Source: Pseudoruegeria sp. SK021
GTDB taxonomy: Bacteria; Pseudomonadota; Alphaproteobacteria; Rhodobacterales; Rhodobacteraceae
NCBI RefSeq assembly: GCF_002119405.1
Contig: NZ_MTBG01000031.1
Span: 1-41,440 of the forward strand
DNA: 41,440 bases
Direction: 5' to 3'
Shown: piece after piece, positions 25,826 through 34,450 of the stretch
Layout: each line of letters starts with the position of its first letter
Position numbering within the stretch: position 1 is the first letter of the stretch
Notes under the pieces: generated by a model
Seen by the model: the letters and a program-made list of their open reading frames with translations, nothing else
What the model was told of the DNA's origin: nothing
Databases searched by the model: none
Position numbers and translations under genes: made by a program

Positions 25826-26082
25826 AACGAGACGTCGCGCGGCACAATCTGCGTCCGGTCTGGCCCCGCATCCTGATCCGACGCGCCGGCCGGAAAGGCC
25901 AGAAGATGCGCCACAAACCCACCCCGGGTCAGGGTCGCCCCTTGCAAGAGCCGGTCGTACTCGCTGACGGACATCACCACCACGGCGGGCTTGCCCCGTC
26001 GAGTGACCTGTTGGGGGGTGCCTGCCAACGCCGCGTCGACCACGGCGCTGAACTTGTTCTTCGCGTCTTGAACCGTCCACAT
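25822..26082 (-). CDS. vapB: VapB/Phd-YefM-type antitoxin
   Basis: An 86-residue antitoxin. The N-terminal Phd/YefM DNA-binding fold is seen in TVQDAKNKFSAVVDAALAGTPQQVTRRGKPAVVVMSVSEYDRL (residues 3-45). The rest is the flexible toxin-binding tail (GGFVAHLLAFP and an acidic end). It precedes the toxin with a four-base overlap. AGGA lies nine bases before the ATG. Antitoxins of this type repress their own promoter, and an inverted repeat lies just upstream. Confidence 0.92.
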   Translation of the reverse strand: MWTVQDAKNKFSAVVDAALAGTPQQVTRRGKPAVVVMSVSEYDRLLQGATLTRGGFVAHLLAFPAGASDQDAGPDRTQIVPRDVSF

Positions 26083-26097
26083 ATCAGCTTGTCCTGT

Positions 26098-26113
26098 CTA
26101 GCTAACTGGCTAG
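26098..26113. promoter_or_regulatory. Likely VapBC operator (inverted repeat)
   Basis: CTAGC and GCTAG form an inverted repeat around a 6-bp spacer, 16 bp upstream of the antitoxin ATG. This AT-richer patch stands out from its surroundings. The position suits autorepression by the toxin-antitoxin complex. Confidence 0.55.
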
Positions 26114-26230
26114 CTTAATCTGGGCGCTCTGACCGGGCCTGTCAAGTCAGCCAGCCCTAGGGCGCAAAGTTTCAGGTGCAGGCGGACGCGGGCTCCACTA
26201 AACCCCGGTTAGGACATACGGGAGGACCAC

Positions 26231-27265
26231 ATGACCTTGAAAACACGCCATTGGGATCGGCTTGGCACTGGCGGGCTGACGTTCACTGAACTGGGGTTTG
26301 GCACGGCGCCTTTGGGAAATCTGTATCGCGCCATCAGCGATGACGATGCCCACGCCATCTTGGAGGCAGCCTGGCAGGCCGGGGTGCGGTACTACGACAC
26401 CGCGCCGCTGTACGGGCTGGGCTTGTCGGAAACCCGGCTGAACCGGTTCCTGCGTGACAAGCCGCGCGATGCCTATGTGTTGTCCTCGAAAGTCGGGCGC
26501 TTGCTGGCGCCCTGTGCGCCTGATCAGCGCGATGGATTGCGCAAATGGTTCGACGTGCCCGCCCGCAAAGAGGTCTATGATTTCTCGTACGACGGAGTGA
26601 TGCGGTCGGTGGAATTCTCGTTAGAGCGGCTCGGCACCCATCGCCTCGACATGCTGTTCGCCCATGACATCGACATATTCAATCAAGGCTGCCAAGCGGC
26701 TGTGGACGCCCGGATCGATGAACTGATGGCGGGGGGCTATCGCGCCTTGGTCGAGATGCGCGATCAGGGGGTTATTTCTGCCTTTGGGGCGGGAGTGAAC
26801 CAGTGGGAACCGTGCCAGACCATGGCCGAACGGGGTGATTTTGACATCTTCCTGTTGGCCGGTCGCTATACGCTTCTGGAACAAGAGGCACTGCAAAGCT
26901 TTCTGCCACTCTGTGTCCAGCGCGGCATTGGCCTTGTCATTGGCGGGGCGTATAATTCCGGCATCCTGGCCACCGGTCCGCGGGACGGGGCATTCTATAA
27001 TTACGAGATTGCGCCACCGGACGTGCTGAGCCGCGTTTCTCAGATCGAAGCAGTGTGCACCGCGCACGGGGTCCGACTGGTCGATGCCGCCTTCCAGTTT
27101 CCCTTGATGCATCCCGCCGTGTTGTCCGTCATCCCCGGCGGTCAAGGTCTGACTGAGATGTCATCCAATGTGCGGGCCGCTGCGGCCGAGATCCCGGCGG
27201 CCCTGTGGTTGGATCTGAAAACAGCCGGGTTGCTGCATCCCGACACACCGACGGAGCCGCGATAA
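26231..27265 (+). CDS. Aldo/keto reductase, aldose 1-dehydrogenase type
   Basis: A 344-residue aldo/keto reductase. The catalytic tetrad is present: Asp56 and Tyr61 in YYDTAPLYGLGLSE, Lys87 in SSKVGRLL and His145 in LFAHDID. The sequence style (LGFGTAPLGNLYR opening, VEMRDQGVISAFGAGVNQW) matches the L-fucose / D-threo-aldose 1-dehydrogenase group, which oxidises an aldose to a lactone. The following gene, overlapping as TAATG, is a lactonase-type amidohydrolase, so the two should act in sequence. GGGAGG lies about seven bases before the ATG. Confidence 0.93.
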   Translation: MTLKTRHWDRLGTGGLTFTELGFGTAPLGNLYRAISDDDAHAILEAAWQAGVRYYDTAPLYGLGLSETRLNRFLRDKPRDAYVLSSKVGRLLAPCAPDQRDGLRKWFDVPARKEVYDFSYDGVMRSVEFSLERLGTHRLDMLFAHDIDIFNQGCQAAVDARIDELMAGGYRALVEMRDQGVISAFGAGVNQWEPCQTMAERGDFDIFLLAGRYTLLEQEALQSFLPLCVQRGIGLVIGGAYNSGILATGPRDGAFYNYEIAPPDVLSRVSQIEAVCTAHGVRLVDAAFQFPLMHPAVLSVIPGGQGLTEMSSNVRAAAAEIPAALWLDLKTAGLLHPDTPTEPR

Positions 27266-28104
27266 TGACCAACTTGATCGACGCGCATCAGCATTACTGG
27301 AACCCGGCCCGGGGGGATTACGGTTGGATGCCCGCCGATGATCCCATCCTCTCCCGCGCCTATGGCCCTGCCGATTTGGCCCCGCTGCTGGCAAAGAACG
27401 GCATTGGCCACACCATCCTCGTACAGGCCGCGCCCAGCATCGCGGAAACCGAGTACATGCTGGGACTGGCCGATGCGACGCCCAGTATTGCGGGCGTGAT
27501 CGGCTGGGTCGATTTCGAGCGCCCGGACGATTTGACCGCCCTGACCCGGCTGGCGCAACACCCCCGGTTCTTGGGGGTGCGCCCGATGATTCAGGATCTC
27601 GAAGATGACAACTGGATGCTGCGCGACGACGTGCAATGGGGCTTTCAGGCCGTCCGGGATCTGGGTCTGCGCTTTGAGGCGCTTGGCTTTGCCCGGCACC
27701 TGAAACAGTTTCGCACCATCCTGACCCGCTATCCCGAGATGGCCACGGTCATCAACCATTGCATGAAGCCGCAGATCTGTGATCCGCAAAGCTTTGGGCC
27801 TTGGGCCGATGGCATGGCCCGCTTGGCGGCGGACACCACGACCTTTTGCAAGCTGTCCGGGCTGGTGACCGAAGCCTCTGCGGACTGGACCATTGCCGAA
27901 TTGCAGCCCTATGCCGATCATATTCTGCAGGTCTTTGGACCGGGCCGGGTGATGTGGGGCTCTGACTGGCCGGTATGCCAACTGGCCAGCAGCTATGACG
28001 ATTGGGTGACGGCCGCCCGCACCCTAACCGCCGGGCTTAGTCCCGCGGACCAAGCCCTGATCTTTGGCGGCACCGCCGCGACCTTCTATGGGCTGACCGC
28101 CTGA
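27265..28104 (+). CDS. Amidohydrolase, L-fuconolactonase type
   Basis: A 279-residue metal-dependent hydrolase of the COG3618 type. It has the N-terminal IDAHQHYWNP motif, a strand ending in INHCMKPQ and the late GSDWPVC motif with the catalytic Asp. The ATG at MTNLIDAH overlaps the stop of the aldo/keto reductase (TAATG). Together they would convert a 6-deoxy or similar aldose to its aldonic acid. No dehydratase or transporter for such a sugar is in the window, so the pathway is incomplete here. Confidence 0.92.
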   Translation: MTNLIDAHQHYWNPARGDYGWMPADDPILSRAYGPADLAPLLAKNGIGHTILVQAAPSIAETEYMLGLADATPSIAGVIGWVDFERPDDLTALTRLAQHPRFLGVRPMIQDLEDDNWMLRDDVQWGFQAVRDLGLRFEALGFARHLKQFRTILTRYPEMATVINHCMKPQICDPQSFGPWADGMARLAADTTTFCKLSGLVTEASADWTIAELQPYADHILQVFGPGRVMWGSDWPVCQLASSYDDWVTAARTLTAGLSPADQALIFGGTAATFYGLTA

Positions 28105-28124
28105 CAGAAGCGGCGGCTTGCAAC

Positions 28125-28159
28125 GGCCCAACATGTCCGCAAGCCGGGCAAGTTGGGCC
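28125..28159. terminator. Terminator-like inverted repeat between convergent genes
   Basis: GGCCCAAC at 28125-28132 pairs with GTTGGGCC at 28152-28159 (8-bp perfect arms, 19-nt loop), between the end of the lactonase gene and the convergent end of the FGE gene. An overlapping alternative stem, GGCTTGC with GCAAGCC, uses part of the loop. No T-run is present. Confidence 0.4.
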
Positions 28160-28229
28160 AACGCCCCCGCATCGGCCCCGGCCCACACCGGTTGCCGTCC
28201 CGAGGGCAGTGTCGGACGACAGAGCCTCT

Positions 28230-29189
28230 TCAGGCAGTCCGACGCTGAATACAGCGAAATCCGATATGGCTCATGCCGGTCTCAATCATTTGGGCATGGC
28301 GCGCCGCCGGGCGGTAACGCCGACAATAATTCGGGGCGCAAAGGAACGATCCGCCTTTCACAACCCGCCGCGGAATGCTGATGGTCGGCTGGCGCGGATC
28401 GAGACTGGTTTTGCGCTCAGGTCCACGCGGGTCAATGATTGCGCAGCAGGATGGGTTTGTTGCATCCGCAGGTGTGTGCGCTGCGGTGAACCAGTCCATC
28501 GTCCATTCCCAGACGTTGCCGCAGACCTCAAACAACCCATAGCCGTTTGCGGGAAAGCTGCGCACCGGACAGGTGCCGGTAAAGCCATCGCTTTCAAAGT
28601 TGCGCCAAGGAAACGGTCCTTGCCACGTATTGGCCATAAACTGACCATCAGGGTTCAGTTCGTCGCCCCACGCAAATTCGGCGCGGTCCAAGCCCCCGCG
28701 GGCGGCATATTCCCACTCGGCCTCGGTCGGCAATTCCTTGCCGGCCCAAGTCGCGTAAGCAGACGCATCCTCAAACGCAATCTGCACGACCGGATGATCC
28801 TCCCGTCCGATGATGGTGCTGTCTGGCCCCTCAGGATGGCGCCAGCATGCGCCGGGGGTCCACGCCCACCAGTTCCGGTAGTCGGTGAGGTCCACCGGAC
28901 CATCGGTCATCCGAAACACCAAGGATCCGGGCACCAGCATTTTTGGGTCTGCACCGGGATAATCGGCAGGATCAAGCGGCCGCTCGGCGACAGTGACGTA
29001 GCCGGTTGCGGCGACAAAGACGGCATACTCCGCGTTGGTCACAGCCGTCTCATCAATCCAAAATTCACTGATCGTCACCCGGTGCGCTGGCTTTTCATCG
29101 GCATAATGCCGGTCAGACCCCATTTGAAACGTGCCCCCCGGAATATGACGCATGGCTGATTGGACAACAGGCGCAGCAGCAGAGTTCAT
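28230..29189 (-). CDS. Formylglycine-generating enzyme (sulfatase-modifying factor)
   Basis: A 319-residue FGE-sulfatase-family enzyme that oxidises the active-site Cys of sulfatases to formylglycine. The N-terminal IPGGTFQMGSDRHYADEKPAHRVTISEFWIDETAVTN block and LPTEAEWEYAARGG are typical. The key C-terminal motif GGSFLCAPNYCRRYRPAARH carries both copper-binding cysteines, Cys284 and Cys289, so it should be active rather than a generic SUMF1-domain protein. No signal peptide is visible, consistent with modification before export. AGGA lies eight bases before the ATG. It is divergent from two Cys-type sulfatases, its obvious targets. Confidence 0.95.
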   Translation of the reverse strand: MNSAAAPVVQSAMRHIPGGTFQMGSDRHYADEKPAHRVTISEFWIDETAVTNAEYAVFVAATGYVTVAERPLDPADYPGADPKMLVPGSLVFRMTDGPVDLTDYRNWWAWTPGACWRHPEGPDSTIIGREDHPVVQIAFEDASAYATWAGKELPTEAEWEYAARGGLDRAEFAWGDELNPDGQFMANTWQGPFPWRNFESDGFTGTCPVRSFPANGYGLFEVCGNVWEWTMDWFTAAHTPADATNPSCCAIIDPRGPERKTSLDPRQPTISIPRRVVKGGSFLCAPNYCRRYRPAARHAQMIETGMSHIGFRCIQRRTA

Positions 29190-29546
29190 CGTGTATCCTT
29201 TGACTAACTATTGGGCGCAGCGGCGACACTGTCATCGACGGCGCGCTGCGTTCTGACGGACCCCAACCGCACCAGAACTCCGTCCCCAAACCTCGCCCTA
29301 ACGCATCCGCCCCCGGCTGACGAGGCCGGCCTTTTGGCAACCGGCTTGATCACAAAAGTTCCATCCGATCCGTGTGCCATCCGCATGCCCATTTTCGGGA
29401 AAATCGCACAAATTGTCAGGAAAACCAAGGCGGATACTGGAGGTATTACCGGGGGTACGTACCGTACCGCAGTTGAAGGAACCGACCGGCAGGCGCATGC
29501 AAAGTTTGGCAGCTGCAGTGGCTGTCACATTGCACGAGGCGACGCG
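29190..29546. promoter_or_regulatory. Divergent promoter region of the sulfatase island
   Basis: A 357-bp gap between FGE (minus) and the sulfatase operon (plus). No supported gene lies in it; the plus frame is open into the 102-residue gene but has no recognisable start. Operator-like pieces are ATACTGGAGGTAT at 29434-29446 (ATAC/GTAT arms) and the perfect palindrome GGTACGTACC at 29454-29463, followed at once by another GTACC. Their closeness suggests a composite regulator site; no clear -35/-10 pair was chosen. Confidence 0.4.
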
Positions 29547-29855
29547 GTGACCAAGCTTGGGGCAATTATCACAAGACTTCCGGCGCACGAGCTGGCGATC
29601 CGCCGGCTAAGCGCGATAGATGCCAGTTTTTTATCCGCGTGTGAGGACTTTGAAGCTGGCGCCGCCGCGATGCAATTATGGGCGAATGCAGGGCCCGGAT
29701 ACACCGCCCGCACCCAGGAATATCGGGATCTACTCGCAGAGTTGGAAGCCGAAATTCTGACCGATCTTGCCACACATCTGCAGCACATACCGGGGTCGGA
29801 CACGGACGTGACCGCGGATCACGCCTTCGATTTGCCGCGACATTCCAAGAACTAG
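29547..29855 (+). CDS. 102-residue helical protein at the head of the sulfatase operon
   Basis: A small protein beginning VTKLGAIITRLPAHELAIRRLSAIDASF with GTG as start; GAGG lies seven bases ahead, which decides the start over earlier codons in the open frame. The central part (ACEDFEAGAAAMQLWAN and TQEYRDLLAELEAEILTDL) predicts amphipathic helices, and the C-terminal 25 residues are polar. There is no signal peptide or cysteine motif. It ends 10 bases before the first sulfatase ATG, so the two are co-transcribed. I recall similar small proteins but know no assigned function. Confidence 0.75.
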   Translation: MTKLGAIITRLPAHELAIRRLSAIDASFLSACEDFEAGAAAMQLWANAGPGYTARTQEYRDLLAELEAEILTDLATHLQHIPGSDTDVTADHAFDLPRHSKN

Positions 29856-29865
29856 AGGACGAAAC

Positions 29866-31599
29866 ATGACACAACCAAGACGAACATCCGCCTTGACCTG
29901 TGCAAGCACGCTTGCATTGGGACTGGCCGCATTCGGGGCGATCACGCCTGCGTCTGCACAAGAGACCCCGACGCAACCCAACATTCTGTTCATCATGGGC
30001 GACGACATCGGCTGGATGCAGCCGTCGATCTACCACCGTGGCCTGATGGTCGGCGAAACGCCCAACATTGACCGGATCGGCAATGAAGGCGCGATGTTCA
30101 CCGATTATTATGCCGAGCAAAGCTGCACGGCAGGGCGAAACGCGTTCTTCACCGGGATGCAACCGCTTCGGACCGGCATGATCATGCCGCAGCTTCCGGG
30201 CAGCCCAAGCTATCTTCAACCCGGCACCCCGTCGATCGCGGTGTTCCTGCGCGATCTGGGCTATTCAACCGGTGAGTTCGGTAAGAACCACTTGGGCGAT
30301 CACACCGACGCGCTGCCAACCGCGCATGGCTTCGAGGAATTCTGGGGTTACCTCTATCACCTCGACGCAATGCAGGGCGTCAGCTTCCCCGACATCAATG
30401 CAGGGCCGACCGATCAGGCGATTGCGCCGGTCTGCAAGAACACCCCGATCCCGGGCCTGACAGAAGTTGCTGGCGCGGTTGATCCAGCCACCACCATCTG
30501 TCTGACCCCGCCACGGCCGGTGATCCATTGCACGTCCAGCGACGGCACCTCGGCCAACCAGACCTGCACCGATGAAGGCCCGCTGACGCTTGAGCGGTCC
30601 AAGACCGTGGACGAGGAAATCTCGGCCCAAGTCATCGACTTCCTCGACCGCAACGATCCTGAGAAGACCGACAAGCCGTTCTTCGTCTGGTACAATCCCG
30701 CCCGCATGCACATCACCACCGTGCTGTCGGACGAATACGCTGACATGCTCGGCACCAAAGGCGGCAAAGACTGGGGCGCCAACGAAGTCGGCATGAAGCA
30801 GATGGACGACAACATCGGCTATGTCTTGAAGAAACTCGAAGACATGGGCGAGCTTGACAACACCATCGTCATCTTCACCACCGACAACGGCGCAGAAACC
30901 ATCACGTTCCCAGATGGCGGCGTGACCCCGTTTAAGGGCGGCAAACTGAGCACTTGGGAAGGCGGCATGCGTGCGCCTGCTGTCATCCGCTGGCCCGGGC
31001 ACATCAAGCCCGGCACCGTGTTGAATGACATCTTCGCCTCGCTCGACTGGATGCCGACGCTGGTCGACATCGCCGGTGGCCCGAAGCAAAATGACCTCAG
31101 AGCACAGATTGAGAAGGGTGAGTATCCCGGCATCGTCAAGACCACGCTCGATGGGGTCAACCAGGTCGATTACCTGCTGGGCGAGTCCGATACCGCCGCT
31201 CGTGATACGTTCATGTACTATTCTGGCAAGGATCCGTCAGCCGTACGCTTCAAGAACTGGAAGATGTACTTCGCGATGGTCTCGGACGCTCCGACCGGCT
31301 TCACGACAGGCGTCGTCCCCTACCACTGGACCCAGATCGTCAACATCAAGCGCGACCCGTTTGAGACATCGATCGGCAGCCAGCTGAAGACCCTACAGGG
31401 TGTGGGCGGCGCACTTGCCGGGCCGCTCACCGCCTATGCCTATGACTGGAACCTGCTGCCGATCGGCCAGCAATTGTGGCTTCGGGAACTGGAAACCTAC
31501 CACGACTTCCCGCCAATGCAGGACCCCTCCAGCTACAACCTTGAGGATGTGATCCAGCAGGTCAAAAACCTGAACACGTCCAGCCACGCGGGGCAATAA
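29866..31599 (+). CDS. Exported arylsulfatase-type sulfatase 1
   Basis: A 577-residue sulfatase with a signal peptide (about residues 1-31, ending ITPASA before QETP). Metal ligands Asp46 and Asp47 lie in GDDIGW; the active-site motif CTAGR (Cys87) fits the C-x-P/A-x-R rule for conversion to formylglycine; GKNHLGDH (Lys140, His142) and FTTDNGAET complete the active site. It hydrolyses a sulfate ester in the periplasm after activation by the divergent FGE. The middle (about 190-245) is an insert with several Cys and Thr residues. An 18-base-scale spacing to the small upstream gene indicates one operon. The substrate is unknown. Confidence 0.95.
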   Translation: MTQPRRTSALTCASTLALGLAAFGAITPASAQETPTQPNILFIMGDDIGWMQPSIYHRGLMVGETPNIDRIGNEGAMFTDYYAEQSCTAGRNAFFTGMQPLRTGMIMPQLPGSPSYLQPGTPSIAVFLRDLGYSTGEFGKNHLGDHTDALPTAHGFEEFWGYLYHLDAMQGVSFPDINAGPTDQAIAPVCKNTPIPGLTEVAGAVDPATTICLTPPRPVIHCTSSDGTSANQTCTDEGPLTLERSKTVDEEISAQVIDFLDRNDPEKTDKPFFVWYNPARMHITTVLSDEYADMLGTKGGKDWGANEVGMKQMDDNIGYVLKKLEDMGELDNTIVIFTTDNGAETITFPDGGVTPFKGGKLSTWEGGMRAPAVIRWPGHIKPGTVLNDIFASLDWMPTLVDIAGGPKQNDLRAQIEKGEYPGIVKTTLDGVNQVDYLLGESDTAARDTFMYYSGKDPSAVRFKNWKMYFAMVSDAPTGFTTGVVPYHWTQIVNIKRDPFETSIGSQLKTLQGVGGALAGPLTAYAYDWNLLPIGQQLWLRELETYHDFPPMQDPSSYNLEDVIQQVKNLNTSSHAGQ

Positions 31600-31656
31600 A
31601 GCGCGGATCGGCCACGGCCCCACTTAGAGGGGGCGCGCCACTGAACAGTTTGGCGG

Positions 31657-31689
31657 GCGGCGGCAAGGGCAAGTGTCCCCTGCCGCCGC
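31657..31689 (+). promoter_or_regulatory. Strong hairpin between the two sulfatase genes
   Basis: A 13-bp stem with one mismatch (GCGGCGGCAAGGG against CCCCTGCCGCCGC) and a 7-nt loop, in the 184-bp gap between sulfatases. No T-run follows. It could be an attenuator, a stabilising hairpin that gives unequal sulfatase levels, or a weak terminator. Confidence 0.5.
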
Positions 31690-31783
31690 TGTGCCACACG
31701 TCGCGGACGACGACCGCCGCTGACCTATCACCCGGATTGGTCCGCACTGGGCGGCCCCTCCACCGATCGAATTGGAAACCACG

Positions 31784-33379
31784 ATGACACCACGCACGAG
31801 ATTTCTGGCCGCGGCGCTTGCCACGTTCTGTTTTCCAGTCGCAATGCCCGCAGTGGCGCAGGATGCCGACAGGCCCAATATTCTCGTCATCATGGGCGAC
31901 GATATCGGTTACTGGAACATCTCTGCCTACAACCGGGGTCAGATGGGCTATCGCACGCCCAATATTGACCGCTTGGCTGAAGAAGGCGGGATTTTCACGG
32001 ATTATTATTCTCAGCAATCCTGCACCGCCGGGCGCGCCGCGTTCATCACCGGGCAGAGCCCGATGCGCACTGGCCTTCTGAAGGTTGGTCTGCCAGGAGC
32101 CAAGGAAGGGCTACAGCCCGAGGATCCGACCATTGCCGAACTTCTGAAACCTCTGGGTTACATGACCGGTCAGTTTGGCAAAAACCATCTTGGTGACCGC
32201 AATGAATTCCTGCCCACTGTGCACGGTTTCGACGAATTTTTCGGCAATCTTTATCACCTGAACGCCGAGGACGAGCCGGAACATCCGGATTATCCGAAGG
32301 GCACGGAATTCCATGATAAGTTCGGCCCACGCGGCGTGATGCGCTGCACCGCGACCAGCGATGTGGTGCCCGGCGAGGACCCGCGCTTTGGCGCAAACGG
32401 GGCCCAAAACTGTGAAGACACAGGCGCGCTCGACAAGAAACGCATGGAAACTGTGGACGAGGAATTCCTCGACGCGACCCTCACCTTCATCGACCAGGCC
32501 CATGAGGCCGAGAAACCGTTCTTCGTCTGGTTCAACCCCAGCCGTATGCATATCTGGACCCGTCTCAAGCCGGAGTCGGAAGGTGTAACCGGGCTTGGCA
32601 TCTATCCTGACGGCATGGTCGAACATGACGGCCATGTGGGCCAAGTCCTTGACCGGCTGGATGATCTGGGCATCGCTGACAACACCATCGTCATCTACAC
32701 CACCGACAACGGCGCCGAGACTTTCTCTTGGCCGGATGGCGGCACCACGCCGTTCCGGGGTGAAAAGAATACCAACTGGGAAGGCGGCTACCGCGCCCCT
32801 GCCCTGATCCGTTGGCCCGGCCATGTGGCGCCGCGCACCGAAGTAAACGGCATCGTCTCGGCCGAAGACTGGCTGCCGACATTGCTGGCCGCGGCTGGCG
32901 AACCCGACATCAAGGCCGACCTGCTCGAAGGCCATACGGTCGGAGATGCCACATTCAAGGTTCACCTCGACGGCTTTGACCAGAGTGCGCTTCTGGCCGA
33001 CCCGACGTCCGAAGATCCGCGACGCTCGTTCTTCTATTGGACCGATGATGGCGATCTCGCCGGACTGCGCTACGACCAGTACAAAGCCGTCTTCATGGAA
33101 CAGCAGGCGCATGGTCTCGAAGTTTGGATGCAGCCATTGGTGCCGCTGCGTGCACCGAAAATCTTCAACCTGCGGTCTGATCCGTTCGAACGCGCCGATC
33201 ACGAAGCTGGCGGCTATGAGCGCTGGTTCGTCGAACATATGTTCGTGTTCGTGCCGGCTCAGGAAATTGTCGGGGAGATGCTGCAAACCTTTCAGGAATT
33301 CCCACCTCGGCAAAAACCCGGCAGCTTTTCCATTGATCAAGCGATGGAAGTTCTGATGAATGCCAAAGGCAGCAACTAG
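31784..33379 (+). CDS. Exported arylsulfatase-type sulfatase 2
   Basis: A 531-residue sulfatase, clearly paralogous to its neighbour. The signal peptide is MTPRTRFLAAALATFCFPVAMPAVAQ. Active-site features are GDDIGY (Asp39, Asp40), SCTAGRAAF (Cys80), GKNHLGD and YTTDNGAETFSWPDGGTTPF. GGAAA lies nine bases before the ATG; an in-frame TTG four codons earlier was rejected. The two proteins differ most in the middle region and C-terminus, which suggests different sulfate-ester substrates or different sites on one substrate. The HAD phosphatase gene follows 18 bases later. Confidence 0.95.
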   Translation: MTPRTRFLAAALATFCFPVAMPAVAQDADRPNILVIMGDDIGYWNISAYNRGQMGYRTPNIDRLAEEGGIFTDYYSQQSCTAGRAAFITGQSPMRTGLLKVGLPGAKEGLQPEDPTIAELLKPLGYMTGQFGKNHLGDRNEFLPTVHGFDEFFGNLYHLNAEDEPEHPDYPKGTEFHDKFGPRGVMRCTATSDVVPGEDPRFGANGAQNCEDTGALDKKRMETVDEEFLDATLTFIDQAHEAEKPFFVWFNPSRMHIWTRLKPESEGVTGLGIYPDGMVEHDGHVGQVLDRLDDLGIADNTIVIYTTDNGAETFSWPDGGTTPFRGEKNTNWEGGYRAPALIRWPGHVAPRTEVNGIVSAEDWLPTLLAAAGEPDIKADLLEGHTVGDATFKVHLDGFDQSALLADPTSEDPRRSFFYWTDDGDLAGLRYDQYKAVFMEQQAHGLEVWMQPLVPLRAPKIFNLRSDPFERADHEAGGYERWFVEHMFVFVPAQEIVGEMLQTFQEFPPRQKPGSFSIDQAMEVLMNAKGSN

Positions 33380-33397
33380 CAAAAAAGGACCTGACCT

Positions 33398-34450
33398 ATG
33401 CGACACTCATTTGATCCAGAATTTAAAGGCACCACAATGCTTCGAACCCTGACAATTGCATTTGCCCTGCTGGCTGCCCCGCTGCCACTGGCGGCGCAGG
33501 ACGACCCGTTGCCGTCTTGGAATGAAGGTGCGGCAAAGACCGCCATCCTGGAATTTGTGGCACAAACGACTGCCGAGGGCGAAGCAAGCTACGTCGCCCC
33601 CGACGACCGCCTCGCCACCTTCGATCAAGATGGCACCCTTTGGGTCGAGCAACCCCTCTACGGTCAGGGCTTTTTCGCCCTCGACCGGCTGGCAAAAATG
33701 GCGCCCGACCATCCCGAATGGAAAGACACCGAACCGTTCAAGTCGGTGCTGACCGGTGACCATGCGGCGATGGCCAAGTTTACCGAAAAGGACTGGATGG
33801 CAATCGTCGCCGTGACCCATGCCGGCATGAGCACCGACGATTTCGAGACAATCGTATCGGATTGGCTGCCGACGTCGAAGAACCCGATCTTCGACGCGCC
33901 GGTGACTGAACTGACCTATCAGCCAATGCACGAAGTGATGGATCTGCTGCGCACCAACGGCTTCCAAACGTGGATTGTCACCGGCGGCGGGCAAGAGTTC
34001 GTGCGGGCCTATGCGAATGACGTCTATGGGGTTCCGACCCAGCAGGTCATCGGGTCGAGCATCGCCACCAAATACCAGATGGTCGACGGCAAGCCTGTCC
34101 TGATGCGCGATGCCAAATTGTTCTTCAATGACAATGACGACGGCAAAGCGATCGGCATCAACCTCTTCATCGGCAAACGCCCGCAAATCGCATTCGGCAA
34201 CACCGAAGGCGACAAGGAAATGCTGCAATGGACCACGGCGGGCGACGGGCTGCGGCTTGGGTTTCTGCTGCTGCATGATGACGCCGACCGTGAGGTTGCT
34301 TACGGCCCAGCGAACGGATTGCCAGACACCAAAGTTGGTACGTTCAGCGAGGCTCTGATGGATTCCGCCGAGCAGAATGACTGGACCGTCATCAGCATGA
34401 AAAACGACTGGAAAACCATTTTCGCAAAAGGGGTCGAAAAGGTTAAGTAA
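33398..34450 (+). CDS. Exported HAD-family phosphatase
   Basis: A 350-residue haloacid-dehalogenase-superfamily phosphatase resembling phosphoserine-phosphatase-like members. Motif I is TFDQDGTLW (Asp76 and Asp78), motif II IVTGGG, and the late motif GNTEGDKEM carries the Mg-binding Asp. A signal peptide is visible from MLRTLTIAFALLAAPLPLAAQ; this ATG at 33437 has its own AAAGG and may be the true start, while the listed ATG at 33398 has AAGGA and adds 13 residues. It is exported, which is unusual for HAD enzymes, and is the last gene of the sulfatase operon. Its substrate is unknown. Confidence 0.9.
   Translation: MRHSFDPEFKGTTMLRTLTIAFALLAAPLPLAAQDDPLPSWNEGAAKTAILEFVAQTTAEGEASYVAPDDRLATFDQDGTLWVEQPLYGQGFFALDRLAKMAPDHPEWKDTEPFKSVLTGDHAAMAKFTEKDWMAIVAVTHAGMSTDDFETIVSDWLPTSKNPIFDAPVTELTYQPMHEVMDLLRTNGFQTWIVTGGGQEFVRAYANDVYGVPTQQVIGSSIATKYQMVDGKPVLMRDAKLFFNDNDDGKAIGINLFIGKRPQIAFGNTEGDKEMLQWTTAGDGLRLGFLLLHDDADREVAYGPANGLPDTKVGTFSEALMDSAEQNDWTVISMKNDWKTIFAKGVEKVK

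Noticed and set aside
28205-28270. Further TCGGAC-like units near the FGE stop, as a third phased array
   Set aside because: Spacing is irregular and most of the matches fall inside conserved FGE codons; judged chance.
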